64,000 nucleotides of DNA from Fimbriimonadaceae bacterium (GCA_019694835.1 JAIBBE010000160.1:59174-123173), one strand, 5' to 3'; counted from the stretch's first letter, positions 54,473-63,820 are shown. A program made the numbers and translations. The notes: generated from the letters alone by a model not told the origin.

Positions 54473-55918
54473 CTAGACCCGTTCGAGCTTCGGGGCACGC
54501 GCACGCAAGCGAACGGCATCCTCGTACATCTTTTGGTACTCGATGGCGCTTCGATCCCAGCTAAAATCTGCCTTCATCGCTCGGCTGACGGCGTCCGGCC
54601 AGGACTCTGCGTCTGAATAGGCGCGGATCGATCGACCCACGGCGTCCAAGTACGCCTCGACGGTCCTTTCCTCGAACACGAAGCCATTCTCACCTTCGAC
54701 CACGGTGTCGGCCAGGCCCCCGGTCCGACGGACGAGCGGCAAGGTGCCGTAGCGCATGGCGATCATCTGACCGAGCCCGCAAGGCTCGAAACTGCTCGGC
54801 ATGAGGAAGATATCGCTGCCGGCATAGATGCGCTGGGCGAGATCGGCATCGAATCGCTCGGCGAAGCCAACCTGGCCGGGAGCCTTTGCCTGCCACTCGC
54901 GAAGCTGGTTCGCCGCCCAAGGGTCGCCCGTGCCCAGCACGACAAGGCGTCCGCCGAGTTCGATGAGCCGGTTCAGTCCGGCAAGAATCAGATCGAACCC
55001 TTTTTGCTCGCTGAGCCGACTGACGACGCCGAACAGCGGCCCTTCGCCCTGCAGGCCCATCTCCGACTCCAGCGCCTTCTTGCAGGCTGCTTTGCCCGCA
55101 ACCTGTGAAGCCGAGTAGGGTGCTGCGATCGTCGTGTCGGTCTCCGGATAAAAGAAGTCAAGGTCAATGCCGTTCAGGATGCCGCGCAAACGCTTTTCGA
55201 TCGCCAGCCAAAGCATCAATCCTTCGAGGCGACACCCGTATTGCGGGGTCTGGATTTCCTGGGCATAGGTTGGGCTGACGGTGTTGATCTGGTCGGCATA
55301 GACGCAGCCGGACTTGAGGAAATTGACGGCACCGTAAGTCTCCAGTCGGTGCATGTTGAATAGGCAATGGGGCAAGCCGACGACATCGAGCGTGTCGAGG
55401 CCGAATTCGCCCTGATAGGCCAGGTTATGGATCGTGAACACACTCGGTGTCTGATCCCACTCGGCATCGGCCCCCTCACGCATGAGGACCGGAATGAACC
55501 CGGTGTGCCAGTCGTGGACGTGTACGACGTCGGGCGTCCACCCTTGATCGCGGCACGATTGCAGGGCCGCTTGGGCGAAGAACAAGTAGGCGTCTCGGCC
55601 CGGGGCATAGATGAGTTCGCTGGCCGTGACCGCATCGAAGTACTCTCCGCCGCCGATCAGCCAAATGTCGAGGCCGTCATGCTGGATGGCGTGGATCTGG
55701 GCCGAGACCTGGGTGAACGGGTTGAGGGCAACATCGAAACGCCCAACGAGGGACGCGTGCCATCGCGGGTCGTCGAGGACCATCGGATAGGCGGGCATCA
55801 CCACCTTGACCTCGTGCCCGAGTGCGCGCAGCGCCTTGGGCAGCGAACCGGCCACATCGGCTAGGCCGCCGACCTTGGCAAAAGGCGCGACCTCAGCGGA
55901 CACAAAAAGAATCTTCAA
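54473..55918 (-). CDS. glgA: Glycogen synthase (ADP-glucose type)
   Basis: Elongates alpha-1,4-glucan from ADP-glucose. The GT5 landmarks are clear: LKILFVSAEVAPFAKVGGLADVAGSLPKAL at the N-terminus, HVHDWHTGFIPVLM, VFTIHNLAYQGEF, GIDLDFFYPETD, VSRLSEQKGFDLIL and MPSSFEPCGLGQMIAMRYGTLPLVRRTGGLADTV. The TTG at 55918 was chosen over the upstream ATG (55936) because it has a GGAGG ribosome binding site 8 nt upstream and begins exactly at the conserved strand. Length is 481 residues, as expected. Confidence 0.95.
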   Translation of the reverse strand: MKILFVSAEVAPFAKVGGLADVAGSLPKALRALGHEVKVVMPAYPMVLDDPRWHASLVGRFDVALNPFTQVSAQIHAIQHDGLDIWLIGGGEYFDAVTASELIYAPGRDAYLFFAQAALQSCRDQGWTPDVVHVHDWHTGFIPVLMREGADAEWDQTPSVFTIHNLAYQGEFGLDTLDVVGLPHCLFNMHRLETYGAVNFLKSGCVYADQINTVSPTYAQEIQTPQYGCRLEGLMLWLAIEKRLRGILNGIDLDFFYPETDTTIAAPYSASQVAGKAACKKALESEMGLQGEGPLFGVVSRLSEQKGFDLILAGLNRLIELGGRLVVLGTGDPWAANQLREWQAKAPGQVGFAERFDADLAQRIYAGSDIFLMPSSFEPCGLGQMIAMRYGTLPLVRRTGGLADTVVEGENGFVFEERTVEAYLDAVGRSIRAYSDAESWPDAVSRAMKADFSWDRSAIEYQKMYEDAVRLRARAPKLERV

Positions 55919-56065
55919 AAAACATGCCTCCAGCAAAAGCGAATCGGGGCGTATTTCCCCGATCTTCTATTCCATATTGACCGGAAATCGGGACCGGGTG
56001 TTCGACAGGGATTGACGAAGTCCATATCTTCTCCGCCTTAGACCGATGATCTGGCAACATGCCAC

Positions 56066-57025
56066 CTAACCGCCAATCATTGCCTCGACTTCGCTGCGCG
56101 ATGGCATCGATGGCTGGGCACCGGGCTTGGTTGCGGAAAGGGCGCCGACGGCATTCGCCCATCTCAAGGCGTCACGCAGGGATTTAGCCTCAGAAAGCGC
56201 GACGGCCAACCCTCCGTTGAACGCATCGCCGGCCGCCGTCGTGTCAACGGCTGCAACCTTGAACGAAGCGATCAATCCGCGATCTTCGGCACTTTGGAAG
56301 TAGCTGCCGTGAGCACCCAGTGTGATGACCACGGTGCCTACTCCCCGGTCGAGCAGGGCTTCGGCGGCATGGCGGCAGGTCGTTTCGTCGGTTGGGAGGA
56401 TGCCGCAAAGCGCCTCCGTCTCGGTCTCGTTCGGGGTCAGAACTCCGACCCTTTCCCACGGAAAGTCATCGGGAAGATCGTGAGCGGGGGCAGGATTGAG
56501 GATGGTGGTGCCGGTAGCCTGCCGAAGACCAGCCGCAACGGTTTCGGTCGGTGTTTCAAGCTGAAAGAGCACGATATCTGCTTGCGAAACCCATGGATCC
56601 AAACCAGGTGCCGCGAGGCGTCCATTGGCACCGGGAATCACCACGATTTCGTTTTGACCCGCGTCATCCACCAAAATCATCGCGACGCCGGTCGCCTGGG
56701 CATCGCGTCGCACTTGGCACACGACTCCCGCTTCGCGCAGCGAGGCCAACAAGAAGTCGCCATTCGCATCTTCACCAACGCATCCGACGAACGTGACACC
56801 GTCCCAAAGTTGTCCGGAGCACGGGTCTGGATGATCGGTGACCGAACTATTCATGCTGTTGCCGGCCCATGCCACCCGGCGCGCTGCAACAGCCTGATTC
56901 GCGCCCTTGCCCCCCGGGATGATCCGGAAGTCGGTGCCGGACAGGGTTTCTCCAGGTGCGGGAAAGCGTGGAACCCGGGCTACGAGGTCTGCATTGGCGC
57001 TGCCAACGACGACGATCTTGGCCAT
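56066..57025 (-). CDS. rbsK: Ribokinase-family sugar kinase
   Basis: Phosphorylates ribose or a similar sugar. PfkB motifs are present: VVVGSANADLVARVPRFPAPGETL, IPGGKGANQAVAAARR-like RIIPGGKGANQAVAARR, and the anion-hole/catalytic DTTAAGDAFNGGLAVAL with Asp about 267. LNPAPAHDLP and LTPNETETEAL are typical of ribokinase. Residues about 52-76 (WAGNSMNSSVTDHPDPCSG) form an insertion where ribokinases pass directly to VTFVGCVG. It is divergent from the DUF1592 gene. No ribose transporter lies nearby. Confidence 0.9.
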   Translation of the reverse strand: MAKIVVVGSANADLVARVPRFPAPGETLSGTDFRIIPGGKGANQAVAARRVAWAGNSMNSSVTDHPDPCSGQLWDGVTFVGCVGEDANGDFLLASLREAGVVCQVRRDAQATGVAMILVDDAGQNEIVVIPGANGRLAAPGLDPWVSQADIVLFQLETPTETVAAGLRQATGTTILNPAPAHDLPDDFPWERVGVLTPNETETEALCGILPTDETTCRHAAEALLDRGVGTVVITLGAHGSYFQSAEDRGLIASFKVAAVDTTAAGDAFNGGLAVALSEAKSLRDALRWANAVGALSATKPGAQPSMPSRSEVEAMIGG

Positions 57026-57123
57026 TCCACGATTCTAGCCGTCCAGCCAGCGAAGCACGGGACGGGAGTTTCTGGAATTGGAGAAGGTGTAAGATTGTCC
57101 TCCCATGCGGAACCTCGCGTAGA

Positions 57124-59421
57124 ATGGATGAACACGTGCAGACTTTGCGAACTCTGGCGATGACTCTTGGAGCGGGGCTGCTGACCCTCGGCGTCCTCTT
57201 TCCCGCACCTGCCCAAACCAAGAAAAAGCCTGTCGTCAAACCGACTTTTGAGACCACCGCCGTGCCCGTGCTCAAGAAATTCTGTATTGGGTGCCATACG
57301 GGGAAAGATGCTGCGGGTGGACTCGACCTCGCCAAATATAAGACTGGTGCGGTCGCCTACAAGGACCCCGACGTGTGGGATCGCGTCATCCGCAACGTCG
57401 CGAGCGGCCACATGCCCCCGCGCGGTGCCCCTGCACCCACGGATGCGCAGCGGAAGCAATTCACTGACTGGCTGAGTCAGGCGCTTGCCGAGAACTGCAA
57501 GGTTGCCGACCCGGGTCGGGTGACGATTCGGCGGTTGAATCGCGCCGAATACGACAACACGATCCGAGATCTGCTTGGCGTCGACTTCCAGGCATCGGCT
57601 GACTTCCCTTCCGATGACGTCGGCCACGGCTTCGACAACATCGGCGATGTCCTCTCGATGTCGCCGCTGCTTTTGGAGAAGTACCTCCGAGCCGCCGAAC
57701 AGATCGCAAGCAAGGCAATCATTCTAAGAGGAACACGCACTTATCCGGTCGACTTCGAGATGGCGCGGCTCGATGCCGCGGGGCGAATCGGCGATGCCGG
57801 TGAGTGGCTCTTCTTCGCCAATGGGAAGGTGGCCGGCCAAGTGGACATTCCACGCGCGGGGCAGTACATCCTGCGGGTTCGTGCCTGGGGACAACAGGCC
57901 GGCCCGGACCCGTGCAAGATGAGCCTCATCGCCGGAAACAAAGTCGTGGCCACCGTGTCCGTCACGCAAACTCGGACTCAACCCGGCGTGTTCGAAGCAC
58001 CGTTGAGCCTAGGACCTGGAAAGATCTTCTTCGGGGCTTCCTTTGACAACGACTACTACAACCCTCAAGCCAGCGATCCCAAGCTGAAAGGCGACCGCAA
58101 CCTGATCATCGAGAGTATCGAGGTGGTGGGGCCACTCGGCCATGACACTTTGCCGCCGTCGCATCTCCGATTGGTCGTGGCTCGGCCCGAGGGCGAGGAT
58201 TGGATGCCTGCCGCCAGAAAGTGCTTGACCACGCTGGTCGCGCGGGCATTTCGGCGTCCGGCGCGGGCGGACGAAATCGACCGGTTGCTGAAGCTGGTGG
58301 CTTCTCGGAAGGCAGCCGGCGAGAGCTTTGAGGAGGGGTTGAGAATCGCCCTGCAAGCGATCCTCGTCTCGCCCAACTTCCTATTTCGTGTCGAGGAATC
58401 GAAGACGGGAGTTCTTGACAGCTATCAGATTGCCTCCCGACTTTCTTACTTCCTTTGGTCGAGCATGCCTGACGCCACGCTGTTCGATCTCGCCGCAAAG
58501 GGTTCGTTGACCAAACCCGAGATCATCGTGCAGCAGGCTCTGCGCATGTTGAAGGACCCCAAAGCAGCCGCGCTCGCCGACAACTTTGCTTCGCAGTGGC
58601 TGCAACTGAGAAAGCTGGAAGTCGTGAGCCCCGACCGCAAGCTGTTCCCCGGGTTCGACGAGCGCCTTAAGGACTCGATGCGCCAAGAAACGATCCTCTT
58701 CTTCCAAAACATCGTCAGCGAGGATCGCAGCGTGCTTGAGTTCTTGGATTCGAGGACGACGTTCATCGACGGTGCGCTGGCAAAGCACTATGGCATCACC
58801 GGAGTCGAGGGGCCGCAGTTCCGCAAGGTGACGCTGACCGACCCTCGTCGCGGTGGTCTCCTGACCCAAGCAAGTGTGCTCACAGTGACCAGCAACCCAA
58901 CCCGCACGTCACCGGTCAAGCGTGGCAAGTGGGTGCTTGAAAATCTGCTCGGCACGCCCCCGCCGCCGCCGCCGCCCGGAGCGGGCGACTTGCCCGACGC
59001 GGGACCGAACAAAGGCAAGACCGTCCGCGAGCGCCTTGAAATCCACCGCCAAAATCCTGAGTGCGCGTCGTGCCACGCCCGCATGGATCCGATCGGGTTT
59101 GGGCTGGAGAACTTCGACGCGACCGGCAGCTGGCGAACCGTCGATGACGGCCAGCCCATTGACACTCAGGGTCAGATGCCGGACGGCTCGAAGGTCGACG
59201 GTCCTCAGGCACTGCGCCAATACCTTTTGGCCAAGAAGGACTTGTTTGTCCATGCCTTTGCCGAAAAGATGCTGACCTATGCCTTGGGACGCGGGCTGTC
59301 GGCGGCGGACAAGTGCCACGTGGACGAGATCGCGACACTGGCGCGGAAAGGCGGCTACAAGTTTTCGGCGGTGATTCGGGGTGTCGTTGAGAGTCCCGCT
59401 TTTCGTCGGCAGGGCAAGTAG
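57124..59421 (+). CDS. DUF1592-type cytochrome-like protein (Planctomycete-type)
   Basis: A 765-residue exported protein with a signal segment (TLAMTLGAGLLTLGVLFPAPAQ). An N-terminal c-type heme site follows (FCIGCHTGKDAAGG, CxxCH at about residue 55). Then come DUF1587 (IRRLNRAEYDNTIRDLLGVDF), a carbohydrate-binding-like section, DUF1595 (LVARAFRRPARADEIDRLL), DUF1592 (VSPNFLFRVEE ... LSYFLWSSMPDATLF), DUF1588 (GLLTQASVLTVTSNPTRTSPVKRG with polyproline and a second ECASCHARMDP heme-like site) and DUF1585 at the end (FAEKMLTYALGRGL). In Planctomycetes it is paired with a DUF1552 protein; none is adjacent here. The function is unknown but probably redox-linked. Confidence 0.9.
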   Translation: MDEHVQTLRTLAMTLGAGLLTLGVLFPAPAQTKKKPVVKPTFETTAVPVLKKFCIGCHTGKDAAGGLDLAKYKTGAVAYKDPDVWDRVIRNVASGHMPPRGAPAPTDAQRKQFTDWLSQALAENCKVADPGRVTIRRLNRAEYDNTIRDLLGVDFQASADFPSDDVGHGFDNIGDVLSMSPLLLEKYLRAAEQIASKAIILRGTRTYPVDFEMARLDAAGRIGDAGEWLFFANGKVAGQVDIPRAGQYILRVRAWGQQAGPDPCKMSLIAGNKVVATVSVTQTRTQPGVFEAPLSLGPGKIFFGASFDNDYYNPQASDPKLKGDRNLIIESIEVVGPLGHDTLPPSHLRLVVARPEGEDWMPAARKCLTTLVARAFRRPARADEIDRLLKLVASRKAAGESFEEGLRIALQAILVSPNFLFRVEESKTGVLDSYQIASRLSYFLWSSMPDATLFDLAAKGSLTKPEIIVQQALRMLKDPKAAALADNFASQWLQLRKLEVVSPDRKLFPGFDERLKDSMRQETILFFQNIVSEDRSVLEFLDSRTTFIDGALAKHYGITGVEGPQFRKVTLTDPRRGGLLTQASVLTVTSNPTRTSPVKRGKWVLENLLGTPPPPPPPGAGDLPDAGPNKGKTVRERLEIHRQNPECASCHARMDPIGFGLENFDATGSWRTVDDGQPIDTQGQMPDGSKVDGPQALRQYLLAKKDLFVHAFAEKMLTYALGRGLSAADKCHVDEIATLARKGGYKFSAVIRGVVESPAFRRQGK

Positions 59422-59425
59422 TCCC

Positions 59426-59608
59426 TTACCTTCCGACGCTCATGCCGGGCGGCGTATTGGCGTGTTCTTCCAAAGCAACCGGCTGATATCCGGCAGTGTA
59501 GGGGCGCGATCCGCCTTGATCGGGGGACGTCAAGCGAAGGAGCCCGAATGCCGCGGCACCAAAGGCCCCTGCGCAAGCCAAGATCGACAGAAGAGTTTTC
59601 TTGTTCAT
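59426..59608 (-). CDS. Small membrane-anchored protein
   Basis: A 60-residue protein starting at 59608 with MNKKTLLSILACAGAFGAAAFGLLRL, a signal-anchor or signal peptide. The rest (PYTAGYQPVALEEHANTPPGMSVGR) is short, polar and Pro-rich. An AAAAGGA ribosome binding site is upstream. It lies 28 bp downstream of the pseudopilin gene on the same strand, so it is probably cotranscribed. No family is recognised. Confidence 0.65.
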   Translation of the reverse strand: MNKKTLLSILACAGAFGAAAFGLLRLTSPDQGGSRPYTAGYQPVALEEHANTPPGMSVGR

Positions 59609-59636
59609 CAGAGAAGTCCTTTTCTCGAAGGGGGAA

Positions 59637-60392
59637 CTAGTCGGAATTACACGTGTAGTGGACGAGCCACTTGAATCGGGCGGGATTGGCATCTACGACG
59701 CACTGGCACCAGTCCGTGACCCGAGGAGCCTCGCCAGGGATGATCGTTTCTATTCGCTTCCAGTTCGCATGGCCGTCGGCAAGCGTCACATTCGAACCGA
59801 CTTGATGACGATCGCTCAGGGTCGCGCCGGTTCCATTGATGACGGTCGGGATTCCGCATTGCCCTTCACGCGGGTTCCATGCGTTCACGATGTAGCCTCG
59901 ATAGCCCAACGCAGCCGCGCCGGAAGTGCTGTCCGAAAGCAGCACGTTCCTTGCCGGCTTGTCCATCGCCGACTGACTGACGCGCACCGGCTCACCGCCC
60001 CAAATCCATAGTCCGAAGTTCGTGTTGAGCCCCAACGACGGCCATCCTCGTTCCCCCCACGTACCACCGTATCGAGTCTCGCTGGTCGCTCGGGGACAGG
60101 TGAATACGCCCGTGCTTTTCAGATACGGCTGAATCATGCCAGACCAGATGGGGGTGGCGTTGCCTTGGCGATACCAGGTGTCTTGAACGTAGCCGGGGAA
60201 GACGCCGTCGGCATCGTCCGTGTACATCAGAACGGCCAATCCAAGCTGTTTTTGGTTCGAGAGGCAGACCGTTTTATGGGCAGCCTGTCGCGCTTGGGCG
60301 AACACGGGGAAGAGGATCGACGCGAGGATGGTGATGATGGAGATCGCCACCAGTAGTTCGATCAGAGTAAAGCCATTGAGTCGCTGTTTCAT
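59637..60392 (-). CDS. Type IV pilin-like/pseudopilin protein with H-X9-DG C-terminus
   Basis: A 251-residue protein. The start at 60392 gives MKQRLNGFTLIELLVAISIITILASILFPVFAQAR, a classic prepilin leader (cleavage after Gly7) and hydrophobic helix. The globular part has KTVCLSNQKQLGLAVLMYTDDADGVFPGY, typical of the large prepilin families of Planctomycetes and Armatimonadota. The C-terminus holds the H-X9-DG motif (RHQVGSNVTLADGHANW). These proteins are thought to be processed by a prepilin peptidase and exported by T2S/T4P-like systems, which are not in this window. Confidence 0.92.
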   Translation of the reverse strand: MKQRLNGFTLIELLVAISIITILASILFPVFAQARQAAHKTVCLSNQKQLGLAVLMYTDDADGVFPGYVQDTWYRQGNATPIWSGMIQPYLKSTGVFTCPRATSETRYGGTWGERGWPSLGLNTNFGLWIWGGEPVRVSQSAMDKPARNVLLSDSTSGAAALGYRGYIVNAWNPREGQCGIPTVINGTGATLSDRHQVGSNVTLADGHANWKRIETIIPGEAPRVTDWCQCVVDANPARFKWLVHYTCNSD

Positions 60393-60586
60393 CCTTGCAC
60401 TCCTGCCAGCCGAGTTAGCGGTTGGCGCAAGGGGGTCGCGATCCATGCAACGCTCATCGCCAATGCTACACACAGGGATTGTTAGCAGGGTGATGTCGCG
60501 GCTTTAGGTTACAAGTAGCAATTGCTGCAACAATAGCGAAAAATGAGACTAGTTCTATTGATTCAGGTCGCGGGGATGTGCTAGGC

Positions 60587-61078
60587 CTACTTCTTTTTGA
60601 AGTTGAGCGCGACTCCATTCATGCAGTAGCGCAGTCCCGTCGGCTTCGGGCCGTCGTCAAAGACGTGGCCCAAGTGACCGTCGCACCGCGCACAGACGAC
60701 CTCGGTCCGATCCATTCCATGCGACACATCGCGCTTATTCACGACGTGGTTCGGCTTGATCGGCGCGTAGAAGCTGGGCCACCCGGTGCCGGAATCGAAT
60801 TTGGTTTCGGACGTGAAGAGGGGTAAGCCGCAACCTGCGCAAGAGTAGGTGCCCTTCACGTGGTTGTCGTGGAGGGGACTGGTGAAGGCGCGCTCGGTTC
60901 CCTTCTGGCGAAGCACGCGGTAGGCCTCAGGGCTGAGGGTCTTCTTCCACTCGGCGTCGCTCTTGACCACTTTGGTGATCTTCTCGCTTTTACCGGAATT
61001 CTGTGACCAAGCCACTAGGGCGCCCCCAAAAAGCAGGCAGGCGGCAAACGTAGCGAGGACGGAGGGTGATGGTGCCAT
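60587..61078 (-). CDS. msrB: Exported methionine-R-sulfoxide reductase
   Basis: Repairs methionine-R-sulfoxide. The start at 61078 opens a signal peptide ([26 protein letters not shown]), so the enzyme works outside the cytoplasm. The MsrB domain is complete: [22 protein letters not shown], zinc sites CAGCG and [28 protein letters not shown], and the catalytic Cys in [12 protein letters not shown]. Length is 163 residues. Confidence 0.95.
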   Translation of the reverse strand: MAPSPSVLATFAACLLFGGALVAWSQNSGKSEKITKVVKSDAEWKKTLSPEAYRVLRQKGTERAFTSPLHDNHVKGTYSCAGCGLPLFTSETKFDSGTGWPSFYAPIKPNHVVNKRDVSHGMDRTEVVCARCDGHLGHVFDDGPKPTGLRYCMNGVALNFKKK

Positions 61079-61092
61079 GTTGCTTCCCTTAT

Positions 61093-62286
61093 CTACGACG
61101 GCGGGCGAGCGTTGGCTTCCCGACCAGCGGCAATCTGGGCCAATCGCCGCTGAATTTTTACCTGCCATTCATGGCGCAGGGCGTACGCCTGGTCCATCGA
61201 GACGACCTCGAAGTGCACTTCGTCTCCCGGACGCAACTGAGCCAGACGATCGAGGTCAGCCTCGCAGACGACGGCGATTTTCGGATACCCGCCGATTGTC
61301 GGCCCATCGGGACCGAGAATGATGGGCTGCCCGCTGTTGCCAATCTGGATCGTGCCGTGACAGGCTGGCTCGCTCGTCATTTCGGGGCCTGGTTCGAGCG
61401 TTGCACCCGAAAGCCGAATCCCGATCCGATTGGACTGGGGTTCGACCCTGAATGAGGCCTGGGTGAATTCGGCCAAGTCGAGTTGGTCTGATTGCGAGCC
61501 GGGGGTCACCCGAATCGGCCGGTCGCGGAGCGACTCGGTGGCCTCGCCAACCAGAACGCACAGATTGGCCGCCACCACTCTCCCCGCGAGGTTGCCGTCG
61601 TGATCGTCAACAACTCCCCCAGGAAGTGCAAGATAGCCACGCGCTCCAATGGGCACCCACCGTACCGCTGGCAACCTGCCGGCGTCCCCCAGTACCGCTG
61701 GCGTCCCGCCGGCATCCGGGCTTTCAGTTTTCTCCGGGTCCGGAGGTTGGGTCGAGAATTGGAAGTCCGCGCCCCCTCCCTGACCCTCCCCCGAACCGGG
61801 GGAGGGCATTTCGATTGAAGATTCTCGCCGCGACCTCTCCCCCAACCCCTCTCCTCCGCCACCATTGCTCCCGATAGCCGGATCCCCCGGGCGCAGGAGA
61901 GGGGAGCCTTGTACCGCTGGCGTCCTGCCGGCATCCAGGCTCTCGGCTTTCCTCTGATCCAGAGGTTGGGTCCAAAATTGGAAGGCCGCGCCCCCTCCCT
62001 GACCCTCCCCCGTACCGGGGGAGGGGCCCCGGATCGCTTCCTTGCTATCACGCCGCGCTCCCACGACCGACAGCCCTTCATCACCCTCCATCTCGAACTC
62101 AAGGGCACTCAACGCCCATTCCAAAACCGGCGCATCCAGCGGATTGCCGAGGAGGGCGTTGGCAACCCACGCACTCTCCCGGTCCCAGGGGCCGCCGGGA
62201 GGAACCCCGTATCTTCGTAGGCCATGCTTCGGTGCAGCCTGAACCGAGGCCATCTTCGCCCCGACGAGAAGGTGCAGCCTCACCAC
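61093..62286 (-). CDS. pxpC: 5-oxoprolinase subunit C, with a large repeat-derived insertion
   Basis: PxpC, with PxpA and PxpB, hydrolyses 5-oxoproline to glutamate using ATP. Family motifs: [38 protein letters not shown] at the N-terminus, [60 protein letters not shown], and [15 protein letters not shown]. Between SVVGARR and [12 protein letters not shown], where relatives have only a short loop, lie about 127 residues of low complexity (residues about 81-208). They are encoded by R1, R2 and R3 repeats. The frame is kept throughout. It is the last gene of pxpB-pxpA-pxpC, with a 7-nt overlap. Confidence 0.9.
   Translation of the reverse strand: MVRLHLLVGAKMASVQAAPKHGLRRYGVPPGGPWDRESAWVANALLGNPLDAPVLEWALSALEFEMEGDEGLSVVGARRDSKEAIRGPSPGTGEGQGGGAAFQFWTQPLDQRKAESLDAGRTPAVQGSPLLRPGDPAIGSNGGGGEGLGERSRRESSIEMPSPGSGEGQGGGADFQFSTQPPDPEKTESPDAGGTPAVLGDAGRLPAVRWVPIGARGYLALPGGVVDDHDGNLAGRVVAANLCVLVGEATESLRDRPIRVTPGSQSDQLDLAEFTQASFRVEPQSNRIGIRLSGATLEPGPEMTSEPACHGTIQIGNSGQPIILGPDGPTIGGYPKIAVVCEADLDRLAQLRPGDEVHFEVVSMDQAYALRHEWQVKIQRRLAQIAAGREANARPPS
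61662..62026. repeat. Composite R1-R3 / R2 / R1-R3 repeat array inside pxpC
   Basis: Order on the plus strand: R1 (61662-61687), R1 (61692-61718) with R3 (about 61772-61807), R2 (about 61833-61906), R1 (61911-61937) with R3 (about 61991-62026). R3 is the hairpin CCCTCCCCC-ACCG-GGGGAGGG, with a YCCCTGA lead. The two R1-R3 composite units (about 116 bp each) also share the DNA between them (CCAGAGGTTGGGTC versus CCGGAGGTTGGGTC, GAATTGGAAG/AAATTGGAAG), so the composite has moved or duplicated as a block. Confidence 0.9.
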
Positions 62287-63005
62287 CCGACCTCATATCC
62301 GGCATCCACCAGGGTTCGGCGCAATAACTCGGCGAACTCGAGGCAGCCGGGAGTGTCGCCATGCAGGCAGATCGAATCGACGCGGGGAGCAAGGTTTAGG
62401 ACTTGCGCCCGGATCTGGGCCGGGTCTTGCAGGATCGCCCCGGGCTCGCCTCTTGGCACGAGTCGGCCCGACGCGGTGTACGCACGGTCAGCGAAGCCTT
62501 CCCGAATGAATTCGACCTCGTTACGCCTGGCCAACAGCTCGTGGCCCGTGCCCGGAAGCCCCATCAGCGCGCGTGGCGTGACCGGAATCTCGAAGATCGC
62601 TTCGACAAGTCGGGCCGCTTCCGGTTCGATCTTCGGGCGACGCGATGAGCCCTCGGAAACGCGCTCGCTTCGCTCCGAGGCGAACGACGACAGGTTGTAC
62701 AGCGCCCCGTGAGGCTTAACATACATGGCCTCCCCAAACCCGAACGGAGCCAGCTGGGCCGGGAGGCTGGCGATCGCCTCGGCGAGGGACGTCGTCTCGC
62801 GACCCATCGCCTCTCGGTTGGGATAGCCGGGATGAATGCCGACGCGCACGCCTTTCGATCGGCACAGGTCGATGGTTGCCCGCGTGAGTTCCGGTGAGCC
62901 GGCGTAGACGCCGCAGCACACATTCGCGCTCGTCGCAAACTCAAGAAGTGCTTCGTCGAACGGGAAGCCCTCGCCGATGTCGACGTTCAGGTCGACTTTC
63001 TTCAC
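62280..63005 (-). CDS. pxpA: 5-oxoprolinase subunit A (LamB/YcsF family)
   Basis: The 241-residue PxpA subunit. Motifs: MKKVDLNVDIGEGFPFDEALL, SANVCCGVYAGSPELTRATIDLC, GVRVGIHPGYPNREAMGR, YVKPHGALYN (catalytic His region), EGFADRAYTASGRLVPRGEPGA and SICLHGDTPGC. Residues about 108-127 (FASERSERVSEGSSRRP) form a small hydrophilic insertion where relatives pass directly from the NLS helix to the next one. The start overlaps pxpB by 4 nt and the stop overlaps pxpC by 7 nt. Confidence 0.95.
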   Translation of the reverse strand: MKKVDLNVDIGEGFPFDEALLEFATSANVCCGVYAGSPELTRATIDLCRSKGVRVGIHPGYPNREAMGRETTSLAEAIASLPAQLAPFGFGEAMYVKPHGALYNLSSFASERSERVSEGSSRRPKIEPEAARLVEAIFEIPVTPRALMGLPGTGHELLARRNEVEFIREGFADRAYTASGRLVPRGEPGAILQDPAQIRAQVLNLAPRVDSICLHGDTPGCLEFAELLRRTLVDAGYEVGW

Positions 63006-63655
63006 AGCCTCTCCCCTCGACGCGATTCGAACTCCTCTGCCGAAACGGGATAGAACTCGACGGAGTCCCCGGCCCGAACCGGGAAGTACCCGTCTCCGAC
63101 ATCAACCATCTGAAGCGGCGTGCGGCCGATGAGCGCCCAGCCTCCGGGCGACTCAGACGGATACACCGCCGTCTGCTTGCCCGTGATGGCGACCGACCCA
63201 GCCGGGACGCGAACGCGCGGACTGGACCGTCGGGGAATCCCACGAAGGGCCTCAGGCAGGTCGCCGAGGTATCCGAATCCGGGCTGAAACCCTACTGCCG
63301 CGCAGGTGTAGGTCGCCTGCGTGTGTAGCTGGATCACCTCATCTCGTGTAAGGCGCAGTTGAGAGCACACGTCGTCTAGGTCTTGTCCAATCTCATAGCA
63401 GACCGGAATACGGTGGAAACTCTGGCTGCGGGTTTGGTGCTCCCCCGTGGCGAGGCACACTTCCAGGTTCGACACCAGGGACTCGAAGTCGATCTGATCG
63501 GGATCGAAGAAGACGCCGACGCTTTGATAGGATGCCGCCGCATCCAGCATGCCGGTGGGAGCGAACTCATGAAGTCGCTCGGCGAACTGCCAGGCCGGAA
63601 TCGAACCCAACTCGTCCACGATCAGGGCGGACTCTCCGAGGCGGCGCGTACGCAT
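63002..63655 (-). CDS. pxpB: 5-oxoprolinase subunit B (KipI family)
   Basis: The 217-residue PxpB subunit. Family motifs: ESALIVDELG at the start, RSQSFHRIPVCYEIGQDLDDVCSQLRLTRDEVIQLH, TYTCAAVGFQPGFGYLGDLPEAL, PRRSSPRVRVPAGSVAITGKQTAVYPSESPGGWALIGRTPL. These match KipI/PxpB fully. It is the first gene of the pxpBAC operon. Confidence 0.95.
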   Translation of the reverse strand: MRTRRLGESALIVDELGSIPAWQFAERLHEFAPTGMLDAAASYQSVGVFFDPDQIDFESLVSNLEVCLATGEHQTRSQSFHRIPVCYEIGQDLDDVCSQLRLTRDEVIQLHTQATYTCAAVGFQPGFGYLGDLPEALRGIPRRSSPRVRVPAGSVAITGKQTAVYPSESPGGWALIGRTPLQMVDVGDGYFPVRAGDSVEFYPVSAEEFESRRGERL

Positions 63656-63704
63656 AGACTAGAGTATGGTGCCCAGGGACGCGCCAGGGGAGAGCCCAGG
63701 CAAA

Positions 63705-63727
63705 ACCCTCTCACGGAGTGAGAGGGT
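63705..63727. repeat. Perfect hairpin near the right edge
   Basis: ACCCTCTCAC (63705-63714), GGA, GTGAGAGGGT (63718-63727): a 10-bp perfect stem. It resembles the R4 leading hairpin CCCCCTCA...TGAGGGGG and may be a relic of another copy. It lies 50 bp upstream of pxpB on the operon's 5' side. Confidence 0.6.
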
Positions 63728-63820
63728 CGATATCCGCGACGAAGGAGCAGAGATCGGGGAGAGTCATAACCAGGGCAATCAGCGAGAAAACGGCCGTCTA
63801 TGAGAGGTTCTCCGAGCTAT

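Noticed and set aside
61662..62026. CRISPR-like array in pxpC
   Set aside because: The units are of three different sequences, spacing is irregular, there are only two or three copies of each, and they lie inside an open gene with no cas genes.
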